This document shows, piece after piece, positions 51,890 through 60,144 of a DNA stretch of 61,381 nt. The DNA comes from CAYNWT01 sp964450955. GTDB lineage: Bacteria; Planctomycetota; Planctomycetia; Planctomycetales; Planctomycetaceae. The position numbers and the translations under genes were made by a program. Position 1 is the first letter of the stretch. Each line of letters starts with the position of its first letter. The notes below the pieces were generated by a model. The model was not told the DNA's origin. It did not search any database and worked only from the letters and a program-made list of their open reading frames with translations. Location: contig CAYVFI010000038.1 of the NCBI GenBank assembly GCA_964450955.1, positions 1 through 61,381 on the forward strand, in the 5' to 3' direction.

Positions 51890-51902
51890 CCCCCTCCCTG
51901 CC

Positions 51903-52065
51903 ACCTCTCCCGCTTGCGGGGGAGGTCGCGGTCTTAGCCGCGGGAGGGGGCACGCCCTGAATAGATTAAAGATTGCAGATTCAAGATTTGAGATCCGTGT
52001 GACGTAAACCCTCTTCCGGGCTTAAAGCCCGACCTCTCCCGCGAGCGGGNNNNNNNNNNAGAGGT
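51903..52065. repeat. Composite inverted repeat (BIME-like), copy 2, interrupted by the assembly gap
   Basis: The left arm (from 51903) matches copy 1 at 47546 over about 48 bases, including cgcggtcttagccgcggga. The spacer is different and contains AT-rich agattcaagatttgag-like sequence. The right arm (about 52010-52065) holds another ctctcccgc palindrome half, broken by ten Ns at 52050-52059. Confidence 0.8.
52050..52059. other. Assembly gap of ten Ns
   Basis: The gap lies inside the right arm of a palindrome. The bases on each side (gcgaggcggg-like left, agaggtgacg right) would close the palindrome with little or no missing sequence, so the true gap may be small. It lies just upstream of the IMPase gene start. 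Confidence 0.95.
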
Positions 52066-52079
52066 GACGTGTGTGGTGG

Positions 52080-52871
52080 ATGATGACAATGACCGACCAT
52101 TCAGACCGTATGAACTTTGCATTGGAAGCAATCCAGGCCGCGCACGAGTTCATTTTGAGCCACTACCAAACCGGTGTTGCGATTCATCGTAAGTCAGACG
52201 ATTCACCGGTGACGATCGCAGACAAAGGTGCCGAGCAACTGCTGCGGGATCGCATTGCCGTAACCTTCGCGGACGATGCGGTTCTGGGGGAAGAACACGA
52301 CGACAAACCAGGCACTAGTGGCTACCGGTGGGTGCTGGATCCGATTGACGGAACCAAGGCGTTCATCCACGGCGTCCCGTTGTTCGGCTGTCTGATTGGG
52401 CTGGAACACAACGACCAGATGGTCGGCGGCTTGTGTGGGTTCCCGGCCATGAACGAACTCATTTACGCCACCAAAGGGCAGGGGGCCTGGTGGAAAAAAG
52501 GAGACGCTGAACCAACTCGGTGCGCAGTCACGCAAACGGCCGAACTTTCCGACGCGATGATGAGCTACACGCAAATCAGCGGCTACGACGACACGCAGCG
52601 AACGGAGACATTTCACAAACTCATCGCAGCAACACGGCTCGCTCGTGGCTGGGGTGATTGCTACGGTCACATGCTGGTCGCGACGGGTCGAGCCGACATT
52701 GCTGTGGATCCCGAAATGAACCCGTGGGACAGCGGCGCGATGCTGCCGATCGTGACGGAAGCCGGTGGTCACTTCTTCGGATGGAATGGCGAAGCATCCA
52801 TCTACGCAGGCGATGGCATCTCCACAAACGGCGTTCTGAAAGATGCGGTTCTCGCGATCCTGCCGAACTAG
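52080..52871 (+). CDS. Inositol-phosphatase-family protein, likely histidinol-phosphatase
   Basis: A 263-residue lithium-sensitive phosphatase family protein. Metal-site motifs are LGEEH, DPIDGTKAFIHG near residue 90, and MNPWDSGAMLPIVTEAGG near residue 215. The stretch VPLFGCLIGLEHN and GWGDCYGHMLVATGRADIA fit the histidinol-phosphatase (HisN) subgroup better than inositol monophosphatase proper, but other phosphate esters remain possible. Several ATGs (52080, 52083, 52089) can start the protein; the first is given. The upstream region holds the assembly gap and the composite repeat. Confidence 0.9.
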   Translation: MMTMTDHSDRMNFALEAIQAAHEFILSHYQTGVAIHRKSDDSPVTIADKGAEQLLRDRIAVTFADDAVLGEEHDDKPGTSGYRWVLDPIDGTKAFIHGVPLFGCLIGLEHNDQMVGGLCGFPAMNELIYATKGQGAWWKKGDAEPTRCAVTQTAELSDAMMSYTQISGYDDTQRTETFHKLIAATRLARGWGDCYGHMLVATGRADIAVDPEMNPWDSGAMLPIVTEAGGHFFGWNGEASIYAGDGISTNGVLKDAVLAILPN

Positions 52872-52935
52872 GAACAGCGGAAAATTCGCAGGGCCGGTAG
52901 CGCCACGCCAGACGGCGCTGCGGTAAAGTACAGAC

Positions 52936-54585
52936 ATGAATCGAGAGAAGCTTATACCGACGGCTGTGGTGTTTCTGATTGCGGCTGCGTGTTGGTTCGT
53001 CCCGCCACCGGAGGGGCTATGCCGAACCAGTGCGATGGGGAAGATTGCTGCGACGGCGAGTTCGATCGCGTACGAAGCCAAGGCGATTCGGGTTGGGCAG
53101 GTTGCTAATGCCCTGCCGCGGCTGGCCAGTGAATCCGCGGCGACCATCGCGGAAGACGATGCGTCTTTGTCTGTGGAACAGGTTCAGGCCATTGCAGAAG
53201 CCAGCGGGCCGTGGGTTCGTGAAGACGGGACGATTGTGTCCGATCGTGATGAAGCCGTTGCGGCGGGACGCCGGTCGTGGCGATTGTTTGTGATCTTCGC
53301 GTCCACAATCGTGCTGATTCTGATGAATACGATGCCCATCTTCACGGCGTCGTTGGTTGCTCTGTCGCTGGCCATCCTGACGGGAACGCTTACACCAGCC
53401 GCTGGCTATTCGGGGTTTTCGAAGGACTTCATTATTCTGATTGTGGTGGCGTTTACCGTTGCGATTGGTGTGGCGAAGTCAGGATTAGGCAGCCGACTGG
53501 CGTGGATCATCATCAGTAAGTTTGGATCATCCAGCCTGGGACTGGGCTACTCACTGGTTCTCACCGACGTACTCATCGCGCCCGCGTTCCCCAGCAATAC
53601 CGCGCGGTCTGGTGTTTTGTTTCCGGTTGTCGATTCCGTCGCGCGTGGGCGGGAGTCTCCGCCGGAAGAAGGGAAACGGCGGAAGCTGGGCGCATTTTTG
53701 GCGATGAATAGCATCCTTGGGTTGTCGCTGTCGTCAGCGTTGTGGTTGACGGCGATGGCTGCGAACCCGGCGGGGGCTGAGATCGCCGGTAATATTGCAG
53801 GCCTGGAAATCACCTTTGCGACATGGGTGCAGGCGTCGTGTGTTCCAACATTGGCAGCGCTGGCGATTGTGCCTGTGTTGTTGTACCGGTTCTTCCCGCC
53901 AGAGCTGCGGAAGACTCCGGAAGCTCCTGAGACAGCTAGGGCCGCGCTTAAGGAAATGGGGCCGCTGTCTCGAAATGAGAAAGTGATGTCGGGCGTCTTT
54001 CTGGTTCTGGTCGTGCTGTGGGGTTTGTCGAAATTGCTTTCGATCAACATTGCTGCAGTGGCGATCGCGGGGCTGGCCGTGTTGTTGCTGACGAAGGTTG
54101 TCACACTTAACGATGTCCGCGGCAGCAACGGGCCTATCACGTTTGTGTGGTTCGCTTCGCTGTTTACTCTTTCAACATACCTGGACAAGTACGGCTTCAT
54201 GCAGTGGGTTGGCGAGGCGGTCGCCGGAGTTGTGAACGGCCTGCCGTGGCCGGCGGTGTATGTGCTGTTGGTCGTTGCCTACGTTTTGATTCACTACGTC
54301 TTTGTCAGCCAGACGGCTCATATGTTTGCGGTGATGCCAATTTTTCTCACGGTAGGAATCGCGTCCGGAGTTCCCGGCGGATTGCTGGCCATGATGCTGC
54401 TACTGGCAACCAACTTCTTCTCACCCATCACTCCACAGGCGAGTTCCGCGAACGCAATCTTTGTGGGCAGCGGCTATCTGTCGATGGGTGAGATTTACCG
54501 CTACGGCGGGTTGGTGACGCTACTGAATTTGATTGTTTACATGACGGTCGGGACTGCGTGGCTGATGTTTGTGACGGGGGCGTAG
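52936..54585 (+). CDS. DASS (SLC13) family anion transporter with an N-terminal insertion
   Basis: A 549-residue membrane carrier of the divalent anion:sodium symporter family, related to plant/bacterial 2-oxoglutarate/malate translocators. The usual PPPEGL near residue 24 is followed by ~85 extra residues before the next conserved helix (SWRLFVIFASTIVLILMNTMPI). The rest follows the family: GFSKDFIILIVVAFTVAIG, SGLGSRLAW, APAFPSNTARSGVLFP, FVSQTAHMFAV, and TNFFSPITPQASSANAIFVGSGY. It likely moves dicarboxylates with Na+ or by exchange. The insertion is mostly charged and helical. A small NPY-motif gene follows within 4 bp. Confidence 0.92.
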   Translation: MNREKLIPTAVVFLIAAACWFVPPPEGLCRTSAMGKIAATASSIAYEAKAIRVGQVANALPRLASESAATIAEDDASLSVEQVQAIAEASGPWVREDGTIVSDRDEAVAAGRRSWRLFVIFASTIVLILMNTMPIFTASLVALSLAILTGTLTPAAGYSGFSKDFIILIVVAFTVAIGVAKSGLGSRLAWIIISKFGSSSLGLGYSLVLTDVLIAPAFPSNTARSGVLFPVVDSVARGRESPPEEGKRRKLGAFLAMNSILGLSLSSALWLTAMAANPAGAEIAGNIAGLEITFATWVQASCVPTLAALAIVPVLLYRFFPPELRKTPEAPETARAALKEMGPLSRNEKVMSGVFLVLVVLWGLSKLLSINIAAVAIAGLAVLLLTKVVTLNDVRGSNGPITFVWFASLFTLSTYLDKYGFMQWVGEAVAGVVNGLPWPAVYVLLVVAYVLIHYVFVSQTAHMFAVMPIFLTVGIASGVPGGLLAMMLLLATNFFSPITPQASSANAIFVGSGYLSMGEIYRYGGLVTLLNLIVYMTVGTAWLMFVTGA

Positions 54586-54589
54586 GTTG

Positions 54590-55024
54590 ATGAGCGGACA
54601 ACCGAACCCATACGAAGCCTTTGAGACTCCCGAGACTGGTGATGCGTCAAGCGCCGACGCAACGGATTGGAGGGAGATCGCAGCGCGGTGGGAGCGGTAC
54701 CGGATTCCGTTTAACATTTGTCTGCTGGTTTTAGGAACCGGCTTGCTGGTGATGGCAATGGGCTTGGAAGCAATTGCCATGATCCCGGGTGTGATCGTTT
54801 TCGGGGTGGCAGCGAACCTGTGCTATTTGTTCGGACCAATCACAGAGATGTACCTCGGCTGGTTTGTCGAACGCAATCACGATCGCGTTCCGCCGGGGAT
54901 TGCAGCGTTCGTGCTGTCAGCAAAGTGCACTACCTGGATGTTTCTGGCCGGCCTGACTTTTTCAATCATGCTGACATGCGGAGCGGGCTTCATGTTCCTG
55001 CTGGAGTCGTTGAACCAACAATAG
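54590..55024 (+). CDS. Small NPY-motif membrane protein C
   Basis: A 144-residue hypothetical protein beginning MSGQPNPYEAFETPETG, then a charged part (WREIAARWERYRI). Three or four hydrophobic segments follow (about residues 42-65, 66-85 and 115-140). Its N-terminal NPY layout matches the two small membrane proteins at 25069 and 25420. It starts 4 bp after the transporter stop, so it is probably co-translated and may assist that transporter; this is inference. A TTG at 54587 is an alternative start. Confidence 0.75.
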   Translation: MSGQPNPYEAFETPETGDASSADATDWREIAARWERYRIPFNICLLVLGTGLLVMAMGLEAIAMIPGVIVFGVAANLCYLFGPITEMYLGWFVERNHDRVPPGIAAFVLSAKCTTWMFLAGLTFSIMLTCGAGFMFLLESLNQQ

Positions 55025-55167
55025 CTCGAATGTGGCTAACCGATCGGCCCGGTCAAAGCGGTCTGCACATGACCGGTTTGGGCGATAGCCCCGGTTGTTG
55101 TGCACAACGTTAAGAACCGTGGCTAGCGCCAAAACGGTTCATGAAAGGGAACCCAAAAGCCGTGGAC

Positions 55168-55188
55168 CCACCGACGTAGAATCGGTGG
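55168..55188. terminator. Possible bidirectional terminator hairpin
   Basis: A 7-bp perfect stem (55168-55174 with 55182-55188) with a 7-nt loop lies between two convergent genes. There is no long T-run on either side, so termination is weak or uncertain. Confidence 0.45.
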
Positions 55189-55216
55189 CGGACGGTAAAG
55201 TCAGCGGCATTCGGCG

Positions 55217-55969
55217 TTAGGCCGCGGTTCCCCTGAACTCACGCTGATACACGGCGTCCAGGTCATTCTGACTGCCCTTCACGAACAGCACATAGACGAA
55301 GTCGGTATCCTGCCACGCCTGGTAGTGATGAGTCGTACTCAACTTTCCGCTGCCCAGCGTTCCTCCCGGACCGAAGTTAGGAGCACCCTCGACGCGATCA
55401 AGTGGGGTCACGATAAGCACCCAGGATCGGCCGGCAACCGCGACTGAAGTTGGTTCCGTCTGACCGTCCAACGGTGCCGACTCGCTTGGCCAAAGCTGCT
55501 GACTGGTGCGTGGCTTGCGTACCAACCAGTTCGGCAGATTGAAGTCATGTGTCACAGCAGGCCATGGAGTTGCCGGTACATCACGCGGGGCTTGTTGAAC
55601 AATTCCGTGGTAAGAAACTTTCGTCGGTCCTTGCTGCAAGAACACTAACACCGCGATGGCGGCAGCTGCGACGCTTGTCATTGCCACAAGGAAACCACGG
55701 CGTGATCGCTTCGGTGACTTCACCGGTTCCGGTGCAACGTTTGTGGCTGTAGTTGCGGCCAGCAGTTTATCTTTCAAACCGGCAGGGACCTCGACTGCCT
55801 GCATTGCTGTCGCGATCTTCGCGTCCAACTGCAAACGACGATCAAACTCCTGTCGCGCGGCGGGATCCTGATCCAGCGCGGCGATGGCGTCGGCCAATTC
55901 TGAATCAGACAGGTCGTCTGAGTCGTGGCGAACGATCTCCAGCTTCTCTAGTGCGTTCCTGCGGTCCAT
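55217..55969 (-). CDS. Anti-sigma factor-like membrane protein
   Basis: A 250-residue protein starting 10 bp after the ECF sigma stop. The cytosolic N-terminal ~90 residues include DLSDSELADAIAALDQDPAARQEFDRRLQLD. A membrane segment is near residues 90-112 (GFLVAMTSVAAAAIAVLVFL). The outer ~135 residues include SWVLIVTPLDRV and FVYVLFVKGSQNDLDAVY, and may be a sensor. No zinc-binding HxxxCxxC motif is present. Order and layout support it as the regulator of the adjacent sigma factor. Confidence 0.82.
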   Translation of the reverse strand: MDRRNALEKLEIVRHDSDDLSDSELADAIAALDQDPAARQEFDRRLQLDAKIATAMQAVEVPAGLKDKLLAATTATNVAPEPVKSPKRSRRGFLVAMTSVAAAAIAVLVFLQQGPTKVSYHGIVQQAPRDVPATPWPAVTHDFNLPNWLVRKPRTSQQLWPSESAPLDGQTEPTSVAVAGRSWVLIVTPLDRVEGAPNFGPGGTLGSGKLSTTHHYQAWQDTDFVYVLFVKGSQNDLDAVYQREFRGTAA

Positions 55970-55979
55970 GCCTACAACC

Positions 55980-56492
55980 TTAATTCTGCTCTGCTTCTGA
56001 GAGTTCTTCTCGAACGCCTCCGAGTCGTCGTCTCAGCCACGATTTCGCTCGAGCCAGGCGGCTCATCACGGTTCCGATTGGAATTTCCATCCGATCGGCA
56101 ATTTCGCGGTAGCTACAACCTTCGTAATAAAACAGCACAACCGTTGTCCGAAAATCTTCAGGCATCTGATCCAACAGATTCTGAAGCTGTTCACCGTCCA
56201 CCTCAGTTTCCGGATTCGTGTACTCAGCAACTTCGGGTACCGAATCCAAATCGACAGACGGTGCCTTGCGTTTGGACACCAGCTTGAGGAACGCGTTTCG
56301 TCCGATGGTGCACAACCAGCCGCGCGCCTTGCCGGGTTCGCGCAGTTGGTCCAGGTGGGAGTGTGCCGACAGGAACGTCTGCTGAGTCAGATCCTCAGCA
56401 TCCGCGCGTGAGCCCGACAGCCGATACAGGAACCCAAAGACGAAGCTGTAGTGCTCCTCAATGAGTTCATTAATCTCACTCTTACGATCCAT
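55980..56492 (-). CDS. ECF-type RNA polymerase sigma factor (second pair)
   Basis: A 170-residue sigma factor. Region 2 includes FLYRLSGSRADAEDLTQQTF and ARGWLCTIGRNAFLKL; region 4 includes LLDQMPEDFRTTVVLFYYEG and YREIADRMEIPIGTVMSRLARAK, a clear helix-turn-helix. The frame is open to 56543; the ATG at 56492 gives the usual ECF length. It forms an operon with the anti-sigma-like gene 10 bp downstream. It is only distantly similar to the sigma factor at 1010-1621 by eye, so the two are probably different ECF groups. Confidence 0.93.
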   Translation of the reverse strand: MDRKSEINELIEEHYSFVFGFLYRLSGSRADAEDLTQQTFLSAHSHLDQLREPGKARGWLCTIGRNAFLKLVSKRKAPSVDLDSVPEVAEYTNPETEVDGEQLQNLLDQMPEDFRTTVVLFYYEGCSYREIADRMEIPIGTVMSRLARAKSWLRRRLGGVREELSEAEQN

Positions 56493-56626
56493 CACCAGCA
56501 CAGTTCCGGTTTGGTTGGCACTTTGTCGTCCGACACGCAGCAACCTTGAAGCTCCAAAAGAACCGTGGGTTTCCTCACGAGTTCCGAGGCCGGTGGCGTA
56601 GCCGATTATTCCCTAAATTGTTGCGA

Positions 56627-58543
56627 CTACTGGAAATACTTCAGGAAATCGTCTTCGGGCTCGTCTTTGCCGGGATCGGCGGGCTTTTGTTGAGCCGGCT
56701 TCTGCTGGGCAGGGCGGGCCGCGGTTGGCCGAGCCTTCTTCTTCGTGCTGGACTTCCGAGCAGGTGTGGTGCCGCGTGGCTGCTTCCGCCGCGATTTCGG
56801 GGGCGGTTGTGAACCGTCTGCCTGACACGCATCGCAGCGACCGCGGTGGTCAAGCGGTTCCCCGCATGCATTGCAAAGCGGGATGGGTTCGACGGCTTCA
56901 TCCAGTCTGGGAGCGTTAACTCCGTCGGCGGCCGGCGGTGTTGCCGGGACAAACGTGTTCTTTCCGGACGGAGTGACCGAACCCGGCTTGGCTGGCGTTT
57001 CCTTGGTCCTGGCCTCGACAGCCTGTTCCAACTGCGAAACCACATTCTCCTGTCGGATGATCTCCGTCTCCGCCTGCAAGCCGCTGGTGACATCTTTGGC
57101 CGATACGTGCACTCGAGCTTCGCTGTCGTACTGAATCGTGACTTCAATTTCCGAAAACTCCGGCAGGTTCGGCGGCAGGTTGCGGATCACAACATCGCCC
57201 AGCTTCACGTGCGGCTTTTCGTCCGACGTACCGCTTTCGACAATCTGCAAGTGAACACGTTGCTGGTTCGGCGAGACGGTTCCGAACCGCTGGATTCGCG
57301 CGACGGGTAGCGTGGTGTTTGGTGGGACCAGATAGTACGGAACGCGTTTTCCGGACTTGTCACGAACCAAAATACCCAGCCCGCGCGCGTTGACGCTTTG
57401 TTGTTTGACGCTGGCCAGGCGGTCTGATGCTTTCCGCGTGAGAATCGACTTGGCTCGCCGACTTTGCGACAGCAACATGCCGGCATAGAAGGCGGCTCCG
57501 TGCGAAATCGAATGGTCGGGTGACAATGTCGTGTTCAGCGTTCGACCACTCAGCCCTTTCAGTGATTCGCGAACCATTGGCATTCGCGACGCACCGCCGG
57601 TCGTCAGCAGAACGTCCACGTGAGCCCAACCCATCTTGCTGTTCTTCAGCATGTCGCGGGTAATCTTGCAGGTTCGTTCCACCAATGGCTTTGTGAGCTT
57701 CTCGAAGTTTTTCTGTTCGACCTGATACGACTTGCGGTGGCCCTCATGCTGGCAAGTCATCGCCGCGCGGGGTCGAACGGTGAGGCTGCGTTTGGTTTGT
57801 TCTGCTTCGAGCCGCAGGAACTGCAGGCTTTCCGGATCGTCGCGGGGGTCGGTTCCGAATTCCTTACGGAACTGATCGGCGATTGCGTTTTGCAGACGCT
57901 TTGTCCAGTCCAGTCCGCCGAGTTCAAGGTCACCTGCGGTCGCGATGACACTGACTTCGTCACGTGTGTAGCGAACCATCGACAGGTCGAACGTCCCGCC
58001 GCCAAGGTCGTAGACCATGATGCGTTGGTCGGCTGCGAGTTCAGTAAACGCAAGGCTTTCGCCGCCCAGTACGTAGCACAATGCCGCAGCGACCGGTTCG
58101 TTAATGATGTCGACGCGTTGTAATCCCGCACGGTGTCCGGCCTGAATTGTGGCGTGCCTCTGCGAATCACTGAACTGAGCGGGCACCGTGATGACCGCCT
58201 GTTCGATGGGGCCGATGCGTTCTTCCGCCGCGCTTAGCAGCTTGCGCAGCACGTAGCCGGCGATATCGACGGGTTGATACTTCTTGCCATCGATCTTGTA
58301 GAACTTATCGCTGTTACCCATGAACCGCTTCGCGTCCTGAATAACGCGATTCGGCCGAGCAATCGTGTTTCGCAAAGCTTCGGTGCCGACAACAATTTGA
58401 TCGGCGTCGAAGAGAACCGCTGACGGCGTCGCAAGTTCGCCTTCCTGGTTGGGCAGCGTGACCGGTTCGCCGTGTTCGTTGAGATACGAAATGCAGGAGT
58501 AGGTGGTCCCCAGGTCAATTCCAACGGCGTGTGTGGTTTGCAT
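56627..58543 (-). CDS. Hsp70 (DnaK-like) protein with a C-terminal zinc ribbon and basic tail
   Basis: A 638-residue chaperone-type ATPase. The nucleotide domain (about residues 1-375) has GIDLGTTYSCISYL, IINEPVAAALCYVLG, VYDLGGGTFDLS and TTGGASRMPMV. A reduced substrate domain follows (about 390-510). The usual lid is replaced by a Pro-rich linker, then a four-Cys zinc ribbon (CNACGEP...CDACQA, near 560-580), a Lys/Arg/Pro-rich tail and FLKYFQ at the end. This tail could bind nucleic acid or acidic partners, which is inference. It is divergent from the STN-like gene with a 145-bp shared region. It is not the housekeeping DnaK by its architecture. Confidence 0.92.
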   Translation of the reverse strand: MQTTHAVGIDLGTTYSCISYLNEHGEPVTLPNQEGELATPSAVLFDADQIVVGTEALRNTIARPNRVIQDAKRFMGNSDKFYKIDGKKYQPVDIAGYVLRKLLSAAEERIGPIEQAVITVPAQFSDSQRHATIQAGHRAGLQRVDIINEPVAAALCYVLGGESLAFTELAADQRIMVYDLGGGTFDLSMVRYTRDEVSVIATAGDLELGGLDWTKRLQNAIADQFRKEFGTDPRDDPESLQFLRLEAEQTKRSLTVRPRAAMTCQHEGHRKSYQVEQKNFEKLTKPLVERTCKITRDMLKNSKMGWAHVDVLLTTGGASRMPMVRESLKGLSGRTLNTTLSPDHSISHGAAFYAGMLLSQSRRAKSILTRKASDRLASVKQQSVNARGLGILVRDKSGKRVPYYLVPPNTTLPVARIQRFGTVSPNQQRVHLQIVESGTSDEKPHVKLGDVVIRNLPPNLPEFSEIEVTIQYDSEARVHVSAKDVTSGLQAETEIIRQENVVSQLEQAVEARTKETPAKPGSVTPSGKNTFVPATPPAADGVNAPRLDEAVEPIPLCNACGEPLDHRGRCDACQADGSQPPPKSRRKQPRGTTPARKSSTKKKARPTAARPAQQKPAQQKPADPGKDEPEDDFLKYFQ

Positions 58544-58688
58544 GAACACCAGACCTTTGTACTCGCTGTCGGCACCCAGCGAAGTTCAGTCGACGCCCGT
58601 CCTGAGACGGGTTCAGATTCTTAGGCTCGTATCTTACCATGAGGATTCAGGAATCGCACAGGATCGTCCCGCTTTCGTGAGTAGACTG
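58544..58688. promoter_or_regulatory. Divergent promoter region between hsp70-like and STN-like genes
   Basis: A 145-bp gap that must hold promoters in both directions. No clear -10/-35, heat-shock (CIRCE) or operator motif is visible. Confidence 0.4.
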
Positions 58689-59843
58689 GTGAAACACCCT
58701 GCTTTGAATAAACGAAGTTACGCAATTGGTATCAACCGTCGGGTTCGGTGCCACCTGGCATTTCTTTTTCTTGTAACGTGTTCCAGCACGTTCGCTCAGG
58801 AATTCCACAAGGGTAGTGCCTTCGATCGTGCGCTGTCGGAGCAGTTGACGGTCTCGCTTGCCGACAAGAAAGTGCGATCGCTGTTGGATTCGTTTGGAGC
58901 CCAACGTCGGATAGCCGTGGTTCTGGATCGCCGGATTAATCCTGATCAGATCATCTCTGTGTCCATCAGGAACGCACCGGTTCGGGATGCGTTGGCTCAG
59001 GTTGCTGAAAAGTGCGGTGGGGCAGTGTCTGAACTGCCAGGCCTGGTATTTATTGGGCCGCCTGGATCGACTGAAAAACTACGAACTTTGGTGAAGCTAA
59101 AGAGCAAGCCAGTATCAAAGTTTGCAAACCGAAAAGAGTTGCAAAAGAAGGTGCCCGTCAGGTGGCCGGCACTAACGGAACCGAAGCAGTTGCTTACCAG
59201 CACGGCAACAACGCTGGGTCTTGAGGTAGCCAACGCAGACTTGATTGAGCATGACCTGTGGGCTTCGGGAACCATTCCCGAAGCGGACGCTGCGATGCAT
59301 TTGTCAGTCTTGTTGATTCAGTTTGGCTATACGTTTGAGTGGGAAGATAACGGGCGGCGAATTCGGATTGTTCCCGAACCGACAACCGTGTCGATGGATG
59401 GACGCGTGCGGATTAAGCGTGGGGCACCCGACAATCTGGCGGAGTCGGTTCGTGAGATATTCCCAAACGCTAAGGTGAAGAAATCGGGTTCATACTTAAA
59501 GGTCACAGGCACAGATGAGGCGATTGAGACTGCTCGACGTTTGGCGTCTGGCGAGAAGGTTGTTCAGGTGAAACCCGAACCGATTGATCTTCTGAATAGT
59601 CCGCCGTTTAAGCTCGCCGAGTTCAAAGGGCCAGCCAGGGAGGTTCTTAAGACCTTTGTCGATAGCGGGATACCGATCGACTTCGACGAAGCTGCACTCA
59701 AAGCGGCAGGAGTCGATCTGGACGGTGTGGTTGAGTTCAAACTGGAAGGTGCAACCATAAAGGAGATATTTCGGGTGCTGTCGGGGCAAATTGGAGCCGA
59801 TTTCAAAGTAGAAAAGTCACGTGTTCGGCTTTTTCCGAAGTGA
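58689..59843 (+). CDS. Secreted protein with STN/secretin-N-like repeats
   Basis: A 384-residue protein with a signal peptide (RVRCHLAFLFLVTCSSTFAQ). The mature chain has at least two STN-like modules: KVRSLLDSFGAQRRIAVVLDR...APVRDALAQVAEKCGGAVSEL, and a C-terminal APREVLKTFVDSGIPIDFDEAALK...ATIKEIFRVLSGQIGADFKVEK. STN domains are found in secretins, TonB receptors and FecR-linked proteins, where they engage a partner at the outer membrane. No beta-barrel is present. The start is unclear: a GTG at 58689 is chosen, with a TTG at 58704 also possible and open frame to 58503. Confidence 0.78.
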   Translation: MKHPALNKRSYAIGINRRVRCHLAFLFLVTCSSTFAQEFHKGSAFDRALSEQLTVSLADKKVRSLLDSFGAQRRIAVVLDRRINPDQIISVSIRNAPVRDALAQVAEKCGGAVSELPGLVFIGPPGSTEKLRTLVKLKSKPVSKFANRKELQKKVPVRWPALTEPKQLLTSTATTLGLEVANADLIEHDLWASGTIPEADAAMHLSVLLIQFGYTFEWEDNGRRIRIVPEPTTVSMDGRVRIKRGAPDNLAESVREIFPNAKVKKSGSYLKVTGTDEAIETARRLASGEKVVQVKPEPIDLLNSPPFKLAEFKGPAREVLKTFVDSGIPIDFDEAALKAAGVDLDGVVEFKLEGATIKEIFRVLSGQIGADFKVEKSRVRLFPK

Positions 59844-60144
59844 TTGGCCTCAATGGGCTCGCCTTTGAAATCGGTCGATATTAAGCGTACCATGGCCGCT
59901 CAAAGACTGGCGTGGTCCTCCCACGTCAACACTCGCACTTTGCGGCACCTCCTTTTTGCAGACGGGGCCGGCCGGCAGCGACACGGATCGTTGATGCTCA
60001 CCGCGAGTGCCTTGCCCTTGCCTCAACTGCTTACCGGTTCGCTTTGAACCGCGTCGGTCAGGCAGGACGAGACCAAACAACGAAATACGACGCAACTCGT
60101 TCGCGCGAGCGACGGGTGAGAACCTCAACCAAAGAAGAACTGAC
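59844..60144. other. Intergenic region upstream of the PfkB-family gene
   Basis: This 301-bp gap has no supported gene and should hold the promoter for the kinase gene. The PfkB frame extends upstream to 60007 without protein character. No terminator for the STN-like gene is evident. Confidence 0.4.

Noticed and set aside
52203..53147. 314-codon minus-strand frame across the IMPase and the transporter start
   Set aside because: Antisense to two supported genes and spans their intergenic gap; no domain seen.
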